Source of the DNA: Aquimonas sp046318115
GTDB taxonomy: Bacteria > Pseudomonadota > Gammaproteobacteria > Xanthomonadales > Xanthomonadaceae
Length of the DNA stretch: 64,000 nt
Direction of reading: 5' to 3'
NCBI GenBank assembly: GCA_046318115.1
Contig: JBKCVA010000150.1
Coordinates: 1 to 64,000, forward strand
Of this stretch, positions 28,927-37,625 are shown piece by piece. The translations under genes were made by a program, and so were the position numbers. Every line of letters begins with the position of its first letter. The stretch's first letter is position 1. The notes beneath the pieces were generated by a model that ran no database searches, was not told the origin of the DNA, and saw only the letters and a list, made by a program, of their open reading frames with translations.

Positions 28927-31900
28927 CCCAGCCGCTGCGCCGCCTCGGGCGGCGACTGCGTCGATGGCTGGGGCTGTCGGCGGCGCTGCTGCTGATCTGC
29001 TCGGCCGTAGTCGTGGCGCTCGCCCACCAGCTGCTGCCGGTGCTGGAGCGCCATCCGGTCGAGGTTGCCCGATGGCTGGAGGCACGCATCGGCCAGCCGG
29101 TGAGCATCAGCGGCGTCAGCGCGCGCTGGAGCCGGCGCGGCCCGCTGCTGGACCTGCGCGACCTGCGCATCGGCGGCGACGGCAGCCCCGGTTCCGGGCT
29201 CGACATCGGCAGCGCGAGGGTGCGGGTGAATGTCTACACCGGCCTGCTGCCCGGCCTGCCCCTGCTCAGCCTGCGCGTTGAAGGCCTGCGACTCGAACTG
29301 GCGCGCACCCTGGAAGGCCAGTGGCAGGCGCGCGGCTTCGCGGGCGGCGCCGGCATCGAAATCGAGCAGGCCTTGGCCCAGCTCGAGCGAATCGGCGAAG
29401 TCGAACTGTTCGATGGCGCCTTGGCGATCGAGGACCGCTATTCCGACTTCGACGTGCAGTTGGAACGCATCGACGCCCGCCTGCGCACCGCCGACGGACG
29501 CTTCCGCTTCGCCTTGCGCGTGCATGCCGAGGACAGTCCGCCGCTGCGCCTGACCGGCCAGCTCGATACGCGGCTGCTGGACGGACAGCTGCATCTTGGT
29601 GCGCGCGGACTGGACCTGCCGGCCTGGCTGCAGGGCAGTCGGCTCGCGGGGCTGGGCCTCGACTCCGGACGTTCGGACCTCGACCTCTGGCTGCGCATCG
29701 AAGATGGCCGTGTGGCCGAGGTCGACAGCATCGCCAAGCTCAGTGATGTGCGAATGCGGGCGGCGGCCGCGGGTCCGCAGGCGCCCGCTGCCCAACTGAA
29801 ATCCCTGGCACTGCAGCTGTGGCTCAGGCGCGAAGGTGAAGGCTGGCGGCTCAGCCTGCCGCGCTTCGACCTGAGCTCGGACGATGCCCGCTCCTTGAGT
29901 GGGCTTGATCTGCGCTGGCAGGACGACCGCCTTGCACTGCGCCTCGACACGCTGGAGTTCGCGGCGTTCGCCGAGCTGCTGCCGGCGCTCACGCCCATCG
30001 AGCCCGAACTTCTCGCCTGGCTTCATGCGGCGCATCCCCGTGGCCGGCTGGAGGCGCTTGAGCTCGCGATCGACGGCGCGGGTCAGGTCTCTCTGTCCAC
30101 GCGGCTGTCCGATCTCGGCCTTTCCGCGGTCGGCGCGCGCCCCGGCTTTTCCGGGCTGAGCGGTAAAGTGCACGGGCAGGGCGGCGTGCTGTCGGTCGAA
30201 CTGGACGCGCCGGCGTTCATTTTCGAAGCGCCCGAGAGTCTGCGCGGCCCGGTGCCGACCGCGCTGTCCGGGCAGATCAGTGCTTGGCGCGAGGACGGTG
30301 TGCCGCACATCGAGTTCAGTCCCTTGCGTGTCGCCGGGCCCGATTTCGGTGCCACGGTCGAGGGCTTGGCTTGGCTGGACGACCGCGGCCGCCGCCCCAG
30401 CCTCGATTTGCGTGCGGTCGTCGATCCGGGGCCGATCCGTGCCTCCCACCGGTTCTGGGTGCGCAACCGCATGCCGCCCAGAACGGTCGAATGGCTGGAG
30501 CGCGCCTTGGTCGAAGGCCAGCTCGTCTCCGGCGTTGCGCTGATCCGTGGCGATCTCGACGATTGGCCCTTCCGCAACTTCGAGGGGGTGTTCGATGCCC
30601 GTGCCGAAGTGCGCGAGGTGGTGATGGACTACCTTCCCGGCTGGCCCATCGGTACCCGAATCGAGGGCTGGGCCCGGTTCCTGAACAACAGTCTTGACGG
30701 TGAGATCTCCGCGCGCGTGCTGGGCGTGCCTGTCAGCAAGGCGGCAGGTGGGGTTGCCGACTTCTCGGCGCCGGTTCTCAAACTGGAACTGGAGGGAGGC
30801 GCAGAGGGCGGCCGGCTGCTGGCACTTCTGCGCGAGACGCCGCTGTGGCAGCGCTTCGGGCAACACCTTCGAGGCTTGAGCATTGGAGGGCGCGGACAGG
30901 CGCGGGTGCGCATCGAAGCACCACTGCGCCGCCAACTGGGCGAACTTGTGCTGGAGGGGCAGGTCGACATTGCCGAGGCCGATCTGGTCGACGCGCAGTG
31001 GGGGCTGCGGTTTGGCGAGGCCTCCGGCCGCCTGCGCTTCACCCGCGAGGGCTTCAGTGCGGACGCGCTCGGCGTCCGCTTCGATGGCCAGCCGGCCAGC
31101 CTGAGCCTCGCTGCCGGGCGTTTCTGCGCCGAACCTGCGCATGTTTTCGAGGCCAGCTTGAGCGGCAGCTTCAGCCCTGATTCCCTGCTGGCGCTCCGCC
31201 CCGAACTGCACTGGCTTGAGCCCTATCTGGCGGGACGCTCGGCGTGGTCGCTGGACTTCCACGTCCCGGCTCCGGTGGCGGCGGATGCAGGCGCGAGTGC
31301 CGGCAGTCGGCCCGTCGAAGCCAGCGGCCCGCAGCTGCGTGTGCGTTCTGATCTCGCAGGGACCGAACTTCGGCTTCCAGCGCCGTTGCGCAAGGCTGCC
31401 CTTGACGCGCTGCCGCTGGACCTGCGGATCGGCATGCCGCTGGCGGATGGCTCGATCGATCTGCGGCTCGGTCAGTTGCTGCGCTTTGTGGCGCGTCCGG
31501 GTGCCAGCGCGAGCCAGTTCCGAGGCCTGGCCGCGTTCGGCGGCGAGCCGCCCTTCGACCTGCCTGAGCGAGGCTTGGCCGTGCGCGGCAGTGCCTCGGT
31601 GCTGGATGCGCCGGCCTGGATCGCCGTCGCCAGCGCCGGCGGTGGACAGGGCGTGGCGCTGGACAACATCGATCTCGTCGCAGGGCAGCTGCGCATCGGC
31701 GAGCGGGGCTTGGGCGACCAGCGCCTGCGCTACCGCCTGCGAGAGGATGGAGTCCGCGAAATCCTGCTGGACGGCGCGTCCGCTCAAGGGCGAATCGAGT
31801 GGCCCTTGGATCCCAAGCAGCCGGTGGTGGGGCGCTTCGAGCGTCTGTATTGGCCGCCAGGTCCGGACGAAGATCCAAATGTTCCGCCTCGTCGGGTACA

Positions 31901-32774
31901 GGAGCCTGATCCCACGGCCTTGCCGCCGTTTGACCTGCAGGTCGCGGACGCAGGCTTCGGCAAGATGAAACTGGGTCGTCTCGATCTGCTGACCCGCCGC
32001 GGCCCGGACGGCCAGCTGGTGGAGCGCCTGCAGACGCGCTCGACAGATCTGACCATCGATATCCGCGGCGACTGGAGCCGCACTCTGCAGGGCAGCGAAA
32101 GCCGCTTCACCCTCGGCTTCGCGGGCGAGGACCTCGGTCGCATGCTCGGCGCACTGGGCATCACTCCGCTGGTCCAGGGCGGCAAGACCCGCGCCGATAT
32201 GGACCTGCGCTGGCAGGGCGGCCCGGCCAACTTCGCGTTCTCGGCCGCCGACGGCCAACTCCGTCTCACCGTGGGCAAGGGGCGCGTGCCGGAGCTGGAA
32301 CCGGGGGCGGGACGTTTCATCGGCCTGCTCAGCCTTGCCGAGATCCCGCGCCGCCTCGCCTTGGATTTCAGCGACTTCTTCCGCTCGGGTCTCGCCTTCA
32401 ACAGCATCGAGGGCACCTTCCAGCTGCTCGGCGGCAACGCGGTGACCGAAGACCTGCGGATCGATGGCCCGGCCGCGGAGATCAAGCTCCGTGGACGCAC
32501 AGGCCTGGCCGCCCGCGACTACGCCCTTGAGGTGGAGGTCCTGCCGCGCACGGGCAGCGTGCTGCCGGCGCTCGGCGCGATTACCGCCGGTCCGGCCGGA
32601 GCGGCCGTGGGGGCGGTCGCGCAGGCCGTGCTGAACGCTCCGATGAAGCAGATGAACCGCACGCTCTACAGCGTCGAGGGCGGCTGGGATGCGCCGAAGA
32701 TCGAAGTGATCGATCGCGGCCCGGAGCGGCTTGAGAGCACGGCAAGCGATCGCGGATCGCCGGTCGACCCCTGA
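28923..32774 (+). CDS. yhdP: YhdP family AsmA-like envelope protein
   Basis: 1283 residues, the size of E. coli YhdP (1266). A short basic N-terminus is followed by one membrane anchor (LSAALLLICSAVVVALAHQL, about 18-37). A very long beta-rich periplasmic part follows, with the DUF3971 and AsmA_2-type C-terminal repeats (for example GNAVTEDLRIDGPAAEIKLR). YhdP, TamB and YdbH are bridge-like proteins that carry phospholipid from the inner to the outer membrane. The GTG start overlaps the rng stop (28923-28926). The C-terminal 25 residues are basic and disordered. tldD, the usual next gene in many relatives, is not here. Confidence 0.92.
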   Translation: MTQPLRRLGRRLRRWLGLSAALLLICSAVVVALAHQLLPVLERHPVEVARWLEARIGQPVSISGVSARWSRRGPLLDLRDLRIGGDGSPGSGLDIGSARVRVNVYTGLLPGLPLLSLRVEGLRLELARTLEGQWQARGFAGGAGIEIEQALAQLERIGEVELFDGALAIEDRYSDFDVQLERIDARLRTADGRFRFALRVHAEDSPPLRLTGQLDTRLLDGQLHLGARGLDLPAWLQGSRLAGLGLDSGRSDLDLWLRIEDGRVAEVDSIAKLSDVRMRAAAAGPQAPAAQLKSLALQLWLRREGEGWRLSLPRFDLSSDDARSLSGLDLRWQDDRLALRLDTLEFAAFAELLPALTPIEPELLAWLHAAHPRGRLEALELAIDGAGQVSLSTRLSDLGLSAVGARPGFSGLSGKVHGQGGVLSVELDAPAFIFEAPESLRGPVPTALSGQISAWREDGVPHIEFSPLRVAGPDFGATVEGLAWLDDRGRRPSLDLRAVVDPGPIRASHRFWVRNRMPPRTVEWLERALVEGQLVSGVALIRGDLDDWPFRNFEGVFDARAEVREVVMDYLPGWPIGTRIEGWARFLNNSLDGEISARVLGVPVSKAAGGVADFSAPVLKLELEGGAEGGRLLALLRETPLWQRFGQHLRGLSIGGRGQARVRIEAPLRRQLGELVLEGQVDIAEADLVDAQWGLRFGEASGRLRFTREGFSADALGVRFDGQPASLSLAAGRFCAEPAHVFEASLSGSFSPDSLLALRPELHWLEPYLAGRSAWSLDFHVPAPVAADAGASAGSRPVEASGPQLRVRSDLAGTELRLPAPLRKAALDALPLDLRIGMPLADGSIDLRLGQLLRFVARPGASASQFRGLAAFGGEPPFDLPERGLAVRGSASVLDAPAWIAVASAGGGQGVALDNIDLVAGQLRIGERGLGDQRLRYRLREDGVREILLDGASAQGRIEWPLDPKQPVVGRFERLYWPPGPDEDPNVPPRRVQEPDPTALPPFDLQVADAGFGKMKLGRLDLLTRRGPDGQLVERLQTRSTDLTIDIRGDWSRTLQGSESRFTLGFAGEDLGRMLGALGITPLVQGGKTRADMDLRWQGGPANFAFSAADGQLRLTVGKGRVPELEPGAGRFIGLLSLAEIPRRLALDFSDFFRSGLAFNSIEGTFQLLGGNAVTEDLRIDGPAAEIKLRGRTGLAARDYALEVEVLPRTGSVLPALGAITAGPAGAAVGAVAQAVLNAPMKQMNRTLYSVEGGWDAPKIEVIDRGPERLESTASDRGSPVDP

Positions 32775-32851
32775 CCCTGAGCGGGGATGCGCCGCGCGCG
32801 TCTTTCCTGAAGGCTGGCGGCAGGGGCTGTGTGATGGACCGCCGGAGAGCT

Positions 32852-32887
32852 GCCGCCGGCGTCACTGCTGCGCAGCACGCCGGTGGC
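32852..32887. terminator. Hairpin between convergent yhdP and glycosyltransferase genes
   Basis: GCCGCCGGCGT (32852-32862) pairs with ACGCCGGTGGC (32877-32887) with one mismatch, and the loop contains the self-complementary GCTGCGCAGC. It lacks a T run, so a terminator role is only suggested by its position. Confidence 0.35.
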
Positions 32888-32902
32888 GTAGGCCTTGGGC
32901 GT

Positions 32903-35900
32903 TCAGTCCGCAAACAGTCCGCGCACTGCCTGGCGCGCGCTCTCGAAGCCGAAGTGGCGTTCGACATTCGCAAGGCCGCCGGCCGACAGGGTGTACCAGA
33001 GCTCGCGATCACGATAGGCGCGCAGGACCTGTCCAGCGAACTCCTCGGCGGTTTCCGCGATCAGCACGTCGCGTCCGGGCTCAGCGTGCATGCCTTCGAT
33101 CGCGATCGGCGTGGCCACCACAGGCTGGCCGTAACTCATGCTCATGTTGACCTTGCCCTTGACGCCGGCGCCGTAGCGCAGCGGCGCCACCGCCAGCCGA
33201 CAGCTGTCCATGAAGGGCGCGACGTCGGGGACGAAGCCTTGGAACATGATGCCGGGCCGCTCGCCGAGCGCACGCACCGCATCGGGCGCCTTGCTGCCAA
33301 CGACATGGAAGGTGATCTCAGGCGCCTCAGCGTGGATCAGCGGCAGTACCTCATCGGCGAACCACAGCACGGCATCGACGTTCGGAGTGTGCTGGTAGCC
33401 GCCCATGAACACGATGTCGTGGCGCTGCTCGAAGGGCGTGCGGCAGCCGAACACCTCGTGGACGTTCGAGAGGATGTCGACGCGCGCGCCGGGGGCCTCC
33501 GTGGCCAGCAAAGCCTGCTCGACCGGACTGACCACCAGCGTGATGTCGCTGCGACGGATGAGATCCAGCTCCTTCTCGCGGGTCTGCGCGGCCTGGCGAC
33601 GCAGGTCCTCGCGCCCGGACAGCTCGGCCTCGCGCTGCTCGCGCAGGTAGTGCAGGTCGACAGTGTCGAACACCAGCCGCGCCTGGGGCGCGTGCAGGCG
33701 CACCAGGTCGACGTACTGGGTGGCGATGTAGTGCCGGCTCAGCACGATCAGGTTGAAGCGGCGGCCATGTTCGGCGAACCAGCCCGGCACGTCGGCCAGG
33801 AAGGGATGCCAGAGCACTTCAACGCCGAGCTGCTGCAGCTCGCTGGTGTAGCGCTCGACCAGGGCGCGGTTGTCGGCGAAGAAGCTGACAGCCACGCCCT
33901 CGGCGCGCAGCACGCGCATCAGGTTGACCATGCGCAGCGAGCCGGAATCCTGGTCCGGTGTCGGCGTGGTGGCATCGATGATCAGCACCCGGCGACCGTC
34001 GCGATGCTGGCGCGCCAGCGCGATCGGGGTGCCCGGCGCCGGGTGCGCCTTCAGCCGCTCGCCCCAGCGCTCAAGGAACTTCTGCTGGTTGACAACCTGG
34101 TAGGCCTTGACCCCGGTCGAGGTGTCGGTGCCCGAGCTCACGCCCTCGAAATGCACCACCGCCGACTTCGGCTGGTAGAGCACGCGCAGGCCGTGGGCCC
34201 AGACCTTCATGGCGAGGTCGGTGTCTTCGTAATAGGCCGGTGCGTAGTGGCGGTCGAAGCCGCCGAACTCGGCGAACAGATCGGCGCGGATGGCGATCGC
34301 CGCACCCGAGCAGTAGTCGACCTCGCGCAGGTAGTTGTACTCGGGCGCGGCCGGGTCGCCGAAGCGGCCGTAGTTCCAGCCCGAGGCGTCGTTGAAGACG
34401 ATGCCGCCGGCTTCCTGCAGGCGGCCATCGGGGTAGATCAGTTTGGCGCCGACCAGGCCCACGCGTTCCTGTGTGTCGAAGGTCTCGATCAGTGCATCCA
34501 GCCAGCCCGGCTGCACCGCGGTGTCGTTGTTGAGGAAGACCAGGTACTCGCCGCGCGCTGCGACTGCGCCGGCATTGCAGGCGCCGATGAAGCCGAGGTT
34601 CTGCGGATTGCGCTGGTAGCGAAGGCCCTCGATCTGCGGCAGCGTGGCTTCAGTGTCGTCGGACGAGCAGTCGTCGACAACGAGGATCTCGGCGGCAACC
34701 ACTGATGGGTGCGCGGCGATCGAGCGCAGGCAGGTCAGGCTGTGGTCGAGATGGTTGTAGACCGGAATCACCACGCTGACCCGCGGCGCCTCGGGGCAGG
34801 GCAGGGCGAAGGGCGCGAAAGGTGCGCTGGCCGGCACCTCGAGCACGGTCTGCGGCAGCTCTGGCCGCACTTCGGCGCGGATGCGCTGGAGGGTTCCAGC
34901 GACACCACGCGTGCGCAGGCTGCGCAGGCCGCGACCGACCAGCGAGCCCGCGCGCTGGCGGCGGAAACCCATGCTGGCGAGGCCGCGCTCCAACAGGCGT
35001 CTGAGGCCACGCAGCGGCCGTGTCAGTCGCCAGGAGCGGCTGAGGAGAATGCGATTGCGCTCCGCTTCAAACTGGTCACGCTGACGCTCCAGCGCATCGA
35101 CCCAGGCCCGCAGTCGGCGCACTTCGTGGTCCAAGGCCTCGAAACGTCCACCCACGACCTTCAGAAGAGCGAAGGCATCGGCGTCGTCGCCCAGGCGTTC
35201 CTGGGCTTCACCTGCTTCGCGAAGCGTCTGCAGCAGCTGCTGTCGAAGATCGAGCGCAGTCGAGCGTGCGCGCTCCAACTCGTGATCGAGCGCATCGATG
35301 GCGTCCTGCTGGGCTTGCAGCCGGTTGTTCTGCGACGCGATTTCCTGGTCGAGACGCGCTGCCCAGGCGGATCGCTCTTCGACCAGTCGTTCCTGGTCGC
35401 GCGCCCAACGCGCGCGCTCCGCAGCCTCGCTCTCCCAGTTCGCGCTGGCCTCGCGCCATGCGCGTTCTCCATTGACGGCATCTTCGAGCCGGTCGGCGAG
35501 GCTGAGGGCAGCCACCTGAAGCAGTGTGGCGTCCGTGCCTGCGTGTACCAGGGCGGAACGCCGCTGGGTGCCGAGGATCGCGGCGTACGCCACCGCCATC
35601 GCCTGCAGGCTTTGCACAGCCGCGGGCTGGGCGCTCAGGCGGGACAGCGCTGCGGGATGGTTGGCGATGAACTGCAGTGCGCGCGCGATCGCACCGGCGT
35701 CCGGCTCGACCAGCAGGCCATCCCGACCGTGCTGGATGCGCTCGACGTAGCTGCCGAGGCGGGTGGCCAGAACCGGCAGGCCGAGGAGACGCATTTCGCT
35801 GAGCGTGTAGCTGAACGTCTCGGCCACGCTCGCGGGCAGCAGCACAAGATCGGGGGCGAGCTCCGCGGCCAGCCGGGGCAACTCCTCGCGCCTGTAGTCC

Positions 35901-37429
35901 AGCAGCACATGGACGCGATCGGCGCCGAAGAACCGCATGCCTGCGGCGCCACAGCCCAGCAGCACCAGCTCCGTATTGGGAGGCAGCTGCGGAACGAGGC
36001 GCGACAGCAGGTGTTCGCCCTTTCCACCGTTGATACGTCCCGGTACCCACACGCGCAAACGTGCGCCGGGTCCACGGGTGGCGCGTGGCGGAACGGGCTC
36101 CGCCCAGGGCGCGATCCCATGCGGAATGCAGTGCGTGCTCAGCTCGCGCAGGTCCGGCGCCATCCGCAGCAGGTTTTCGAGCACGATCCGGGTCGGGGCA
36201 ATCAGCTGCGCTCGGGCGTCGAGCAGGGCCTGCAGATAGGCCCGGCGGAGCGCCAGCCAGGCGTCCGCTCGCCTTTCGGCGAACGGCAGGTCCGCCGACG
36301 CGGCCTCCAACTGTGCACGCAGGGCGGATTCCGAGGCGTCGAAGCCGGCGGCACCGAAGTCGGCATGCAGGGTAGGCCAGAAAGGATGGTAGTCGTGACA
36401 GACGACGGAGGTCGGCAACCCGGTTCGGAGCACGTCAAGGCTCAGCCCGATCAGAGATGACACCAGCACGCCGCCGACGCCGAAATCGGCGCACAGCGCC
36501 TCCAGGAAGTCGGCGCACTCGCTCGACTGGATCGCCGTTACTGTGATGGGGGCGGCGAGCGGGTGCTCCCGAAGGGCCGCGGCAGCAGGCGCGAGCTTCA
36601 ACACGAGCGATGTTCCGGTCAGGCGGGCAGCGGGATCGCTCACCGCCTGCAGCACCAGGTGGTGACGGCTGGGATCCGCGCGAATCAGATCGGCGACGAA
36701 GCGCTCGCTGCCACCGCCCCATCCGTGCAGGGCGTGCAGCAGGACCGGCTTGTCGTCGAGTCCCGGATAGCCACTGGCCGGCGCCTCACCGGACAGTTGG
36801 CCGAGGCGCACCGAAAGCCCGTCGACCACCGGGCTCGGCAAACGCCGGCCCGTCGCGCTTGGCCGCAGGCACAGTCGCGCGTACAGCTCGGACTCGCAGT
36901 CCGCTGGCAACTCAGGGGTGTTGGAGGTGGCGAGCAGGGCGGCGAACTGGGCGATGCGAGCGGCAGGAATTCGACAGCAGCGCGGATCAAACCCGGCGAT
37001 CGGAAGGGGATGCGCAGGCCCGACGAGCCAGCATCGCTGGTCGAGAGCTTCCGTATCGTCGGGCGCGAATCCCAACCACTGTGCGTCCAGTGCGCTCAGC
37101 ACGCGCTCGCTGCGCGGGAGCCGCAGCATGCGCAGGGCGGCATACGGCGGGGGTTCGGCGTCGAGGTCGAGCAGGAGAACCGGGCAGCCCGGCTGCGCCA
37201 GCAGGGCGGACTGCAGCGCCGTCGCAGCGTCGCTGGCTTGCAGGAAGCCCAGATCGCCGGGAAGACCCGCAAGGCTGGGATGGGGCGGCAGCGCATCGAG
37301 GCGGCCCTGGCCGGGCGCGAAGTCTCTGGCGTAGAGGCAGAGCAGGACGGGGTGGGTTCCGTCCGACGGGAGACTGGAGTTCAAGGACGATCCGATGGAG
37401 TGATGCGACGGGCGAACGGCCGCGGGCAC
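32903..37429 (-). CDS. Giant multidomain glycosyltransferase (GT4 - coiled coil - GT2 - GT4)
   Basis: 1508 residues from a GTG at 37427-37429 (GGAAGG nine bases upstream; GATAAT further up at 37460-37465). A TTG at 37384 is an alternative start. Order: an N-terminal domain with a GT4-like acceptor half and nucleotide-sugar half (about 225-640; WVPGRINGGKGEHLLSRL, PASVAETFSYTLSEMRLLGL); a long coiled coil (about 665-800); a GT-A/GT2 domain (about 880-1140; VSVVIPVYNHLDHS, VVDDCSSDDT, LVFLNNDTAV with the DxD-like metal site, YYEDTDLAMKVW); and a second GT4-type domain (about 1146-1500; FMGGYQHTPNVDAVLWF, APLRYGAGVKGKVNMSMSYG). It probably assembles a cell-surface polysaccharide or glycan chain by itself. 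It is divergent from mrcB, with no other polysaccharide genes nearby. Confidence 0.88.
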   Translation of the reverse strand: MPAAVRPSHHSIGSSLNSSLPSDGTHPVLLCLYARDFAPGQGRLDALPPHPSLAGLPGDLGFLQASDAATALQSALLAQPGCPVLLLDLDAEPPPYAALRMLRLPRSERVLSALDAQWLGFAPDDTEALDQRCWLVGPAHPLPIAGFDPRCCRIPAARIAQFAALLATSNTPELPADCESELYARLCLRPSATGRRLPSPVVDGLSVRLGQLSGEAPASGYPGLDDKPVLLHALHGWGGGSERFVADLIRADPSRHHLVLQAVSDPAARLTGTSLVLKLAPAAAALREHPLAAPITVTAIQSSECADFLEALCADFGVGGVLVSSLIGLSLDVLRTGLPTSVVCHDYHPFWPTLHADFGAAGFDASESALRAQLEAASADLPFAERRADAWLALRRAYLQALLDARAQLIAPTRIVLENLLRMAPDLRELSTHCIPHGIAPWAEPVPPRATRGPGARLRVWVPGRINGGKGEHLLSRLVPQLPPNTELVLLGCGAAGMRFFGADRVHVLLDYRREELPRLAAELAPDLVLLPASVAETFSYTLSEMRLLGLPVLATRLGSYVERIQHGRDGLLVEPDAGAIARALQFIANHPAALSRLSAQPAAVQSLQAMAVAYAAILGTQRRSALVHAGTDATLLQVAALSLADRLEDAVNGERAWREASANWESEAAERARWARDQERLVEERSAWAARLDQEIASQNNRLQAQQDAIDALDHELERARSTALDLRQQLLQTLREAGEAQERLGDDADAFALLKVVGGRFEALDHEVRRLRAWVDALERQRDQFEAERNRILLSRSWRLTRPLRGLRRLLERGLASMGFRRQRAGSLVGRGLRSLRTRGVAGTLQRIRAEVRPELPQTVLEVPASAPFAPFALPCPEAPRVSVVIPVYNHLDHSLTCLRSIAAHPSVVAAEILVVDDCSSDDTEATLPQIEGLRYQRNPQNLGFIGACNAGAVAARGEYLVFLNNDTAVQPGWLDALIETFDTQERVGLVGAKLIYPDGRLQEAGGIVFNDASGWNYGRFGDPAAPEYNYLREVDYCSGAAIAIRADLFAEFGGFDRHYAPAYYEDTDLAMKVWAHGLRVLYQPKSAVVHFEGVSSGTDTSTGVKAYQVVNQQKFLERWGERLKAHPAPGTPIALARQHRDGRRVLIIDATTPTPDQDSGSLRMVNLMRVLRAEGVAVSFFADNRALVERYTSELQQLGVEVLWHPFLADVPGWFAEHGRRFNLIVLSRHYIATQYVDLVRLHAPQARLVFDTVDLHYLREQREAELSGREDLRRQAAQTREKELDLIRRSDITLVVSPVEQALLATEAPGARVDILSNVHEVFGCRTPFEQRHDIVFMGGYQHTPNVDAVLWFADEVLPLIHAEAPEITFHVVGSKAPDAVRALGERPGIMFQGFVPDVAPFMDSCRLAVAPLRYGAGVKGKVNMSMSYGQPVVATPIAIEGMHAEPGRDVLIAETAEEFAGQVLRAYRDRELWYTLSAGGLANVERHFGFESARQAVRGLFAD

Positions 37430-37459
37430 GATTGACGCCCTTCCGGCGCGGGGTGCCCG

Positions 37460-37465
37460 ATTATC
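37460..37465 (-). promoter_or_regulatory. Probable -10 box (GATAAT) of the glycosyltransferase gene
   Basis: GATAAT on the minus strand, 30 bases before the proposed GTG start; -35 not convincing. Confidence 0.45.
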
Positions 37466-37578
37466 GCAACCGCGCGCAGGCGAGGCCAGCGCGATTGCCG
37501 GGAGACGGGAGGGGCGCGTGCCCGAATCCTGCCCGAACAAGCCACAGGACGGACGGAAGCGGAATCCTCCGGGCTGGC

Positions 37579-37584
37579 TACACT
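37579..37584 (+). promoter_or_regulatory. Possible -10 box (TACACT) of mrcB
   Basis: TACACT, 41 bases before the proposed TTG start and followed by a GC-rich tract. The -35 is weak. Confidence 0.4.
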
Positions 37585-37625
37585 GCCGCCCAGGCCATCC
37601 TGGCCCGGCCGTATCGGATCCCGCC

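Noticed and set aside
28890..32258. Open frame of 1122 codons on the minus strand opposite yhdP
   Set aside because: High-GC genes leave long stop-free antisense frames; this one has a His/Gln/Arg/Ala-rich composition without any recognisable domain, whereas the plus-strand frame is a full-length YhdP.
32831..36460. Long plus-strand open frames (32831-34705 and 34709-36460) opposite the giant glycosyltransferase
   Set aside because: They are shadow frames; glycosyltransferase motifs on the minus strand run through the whole region.
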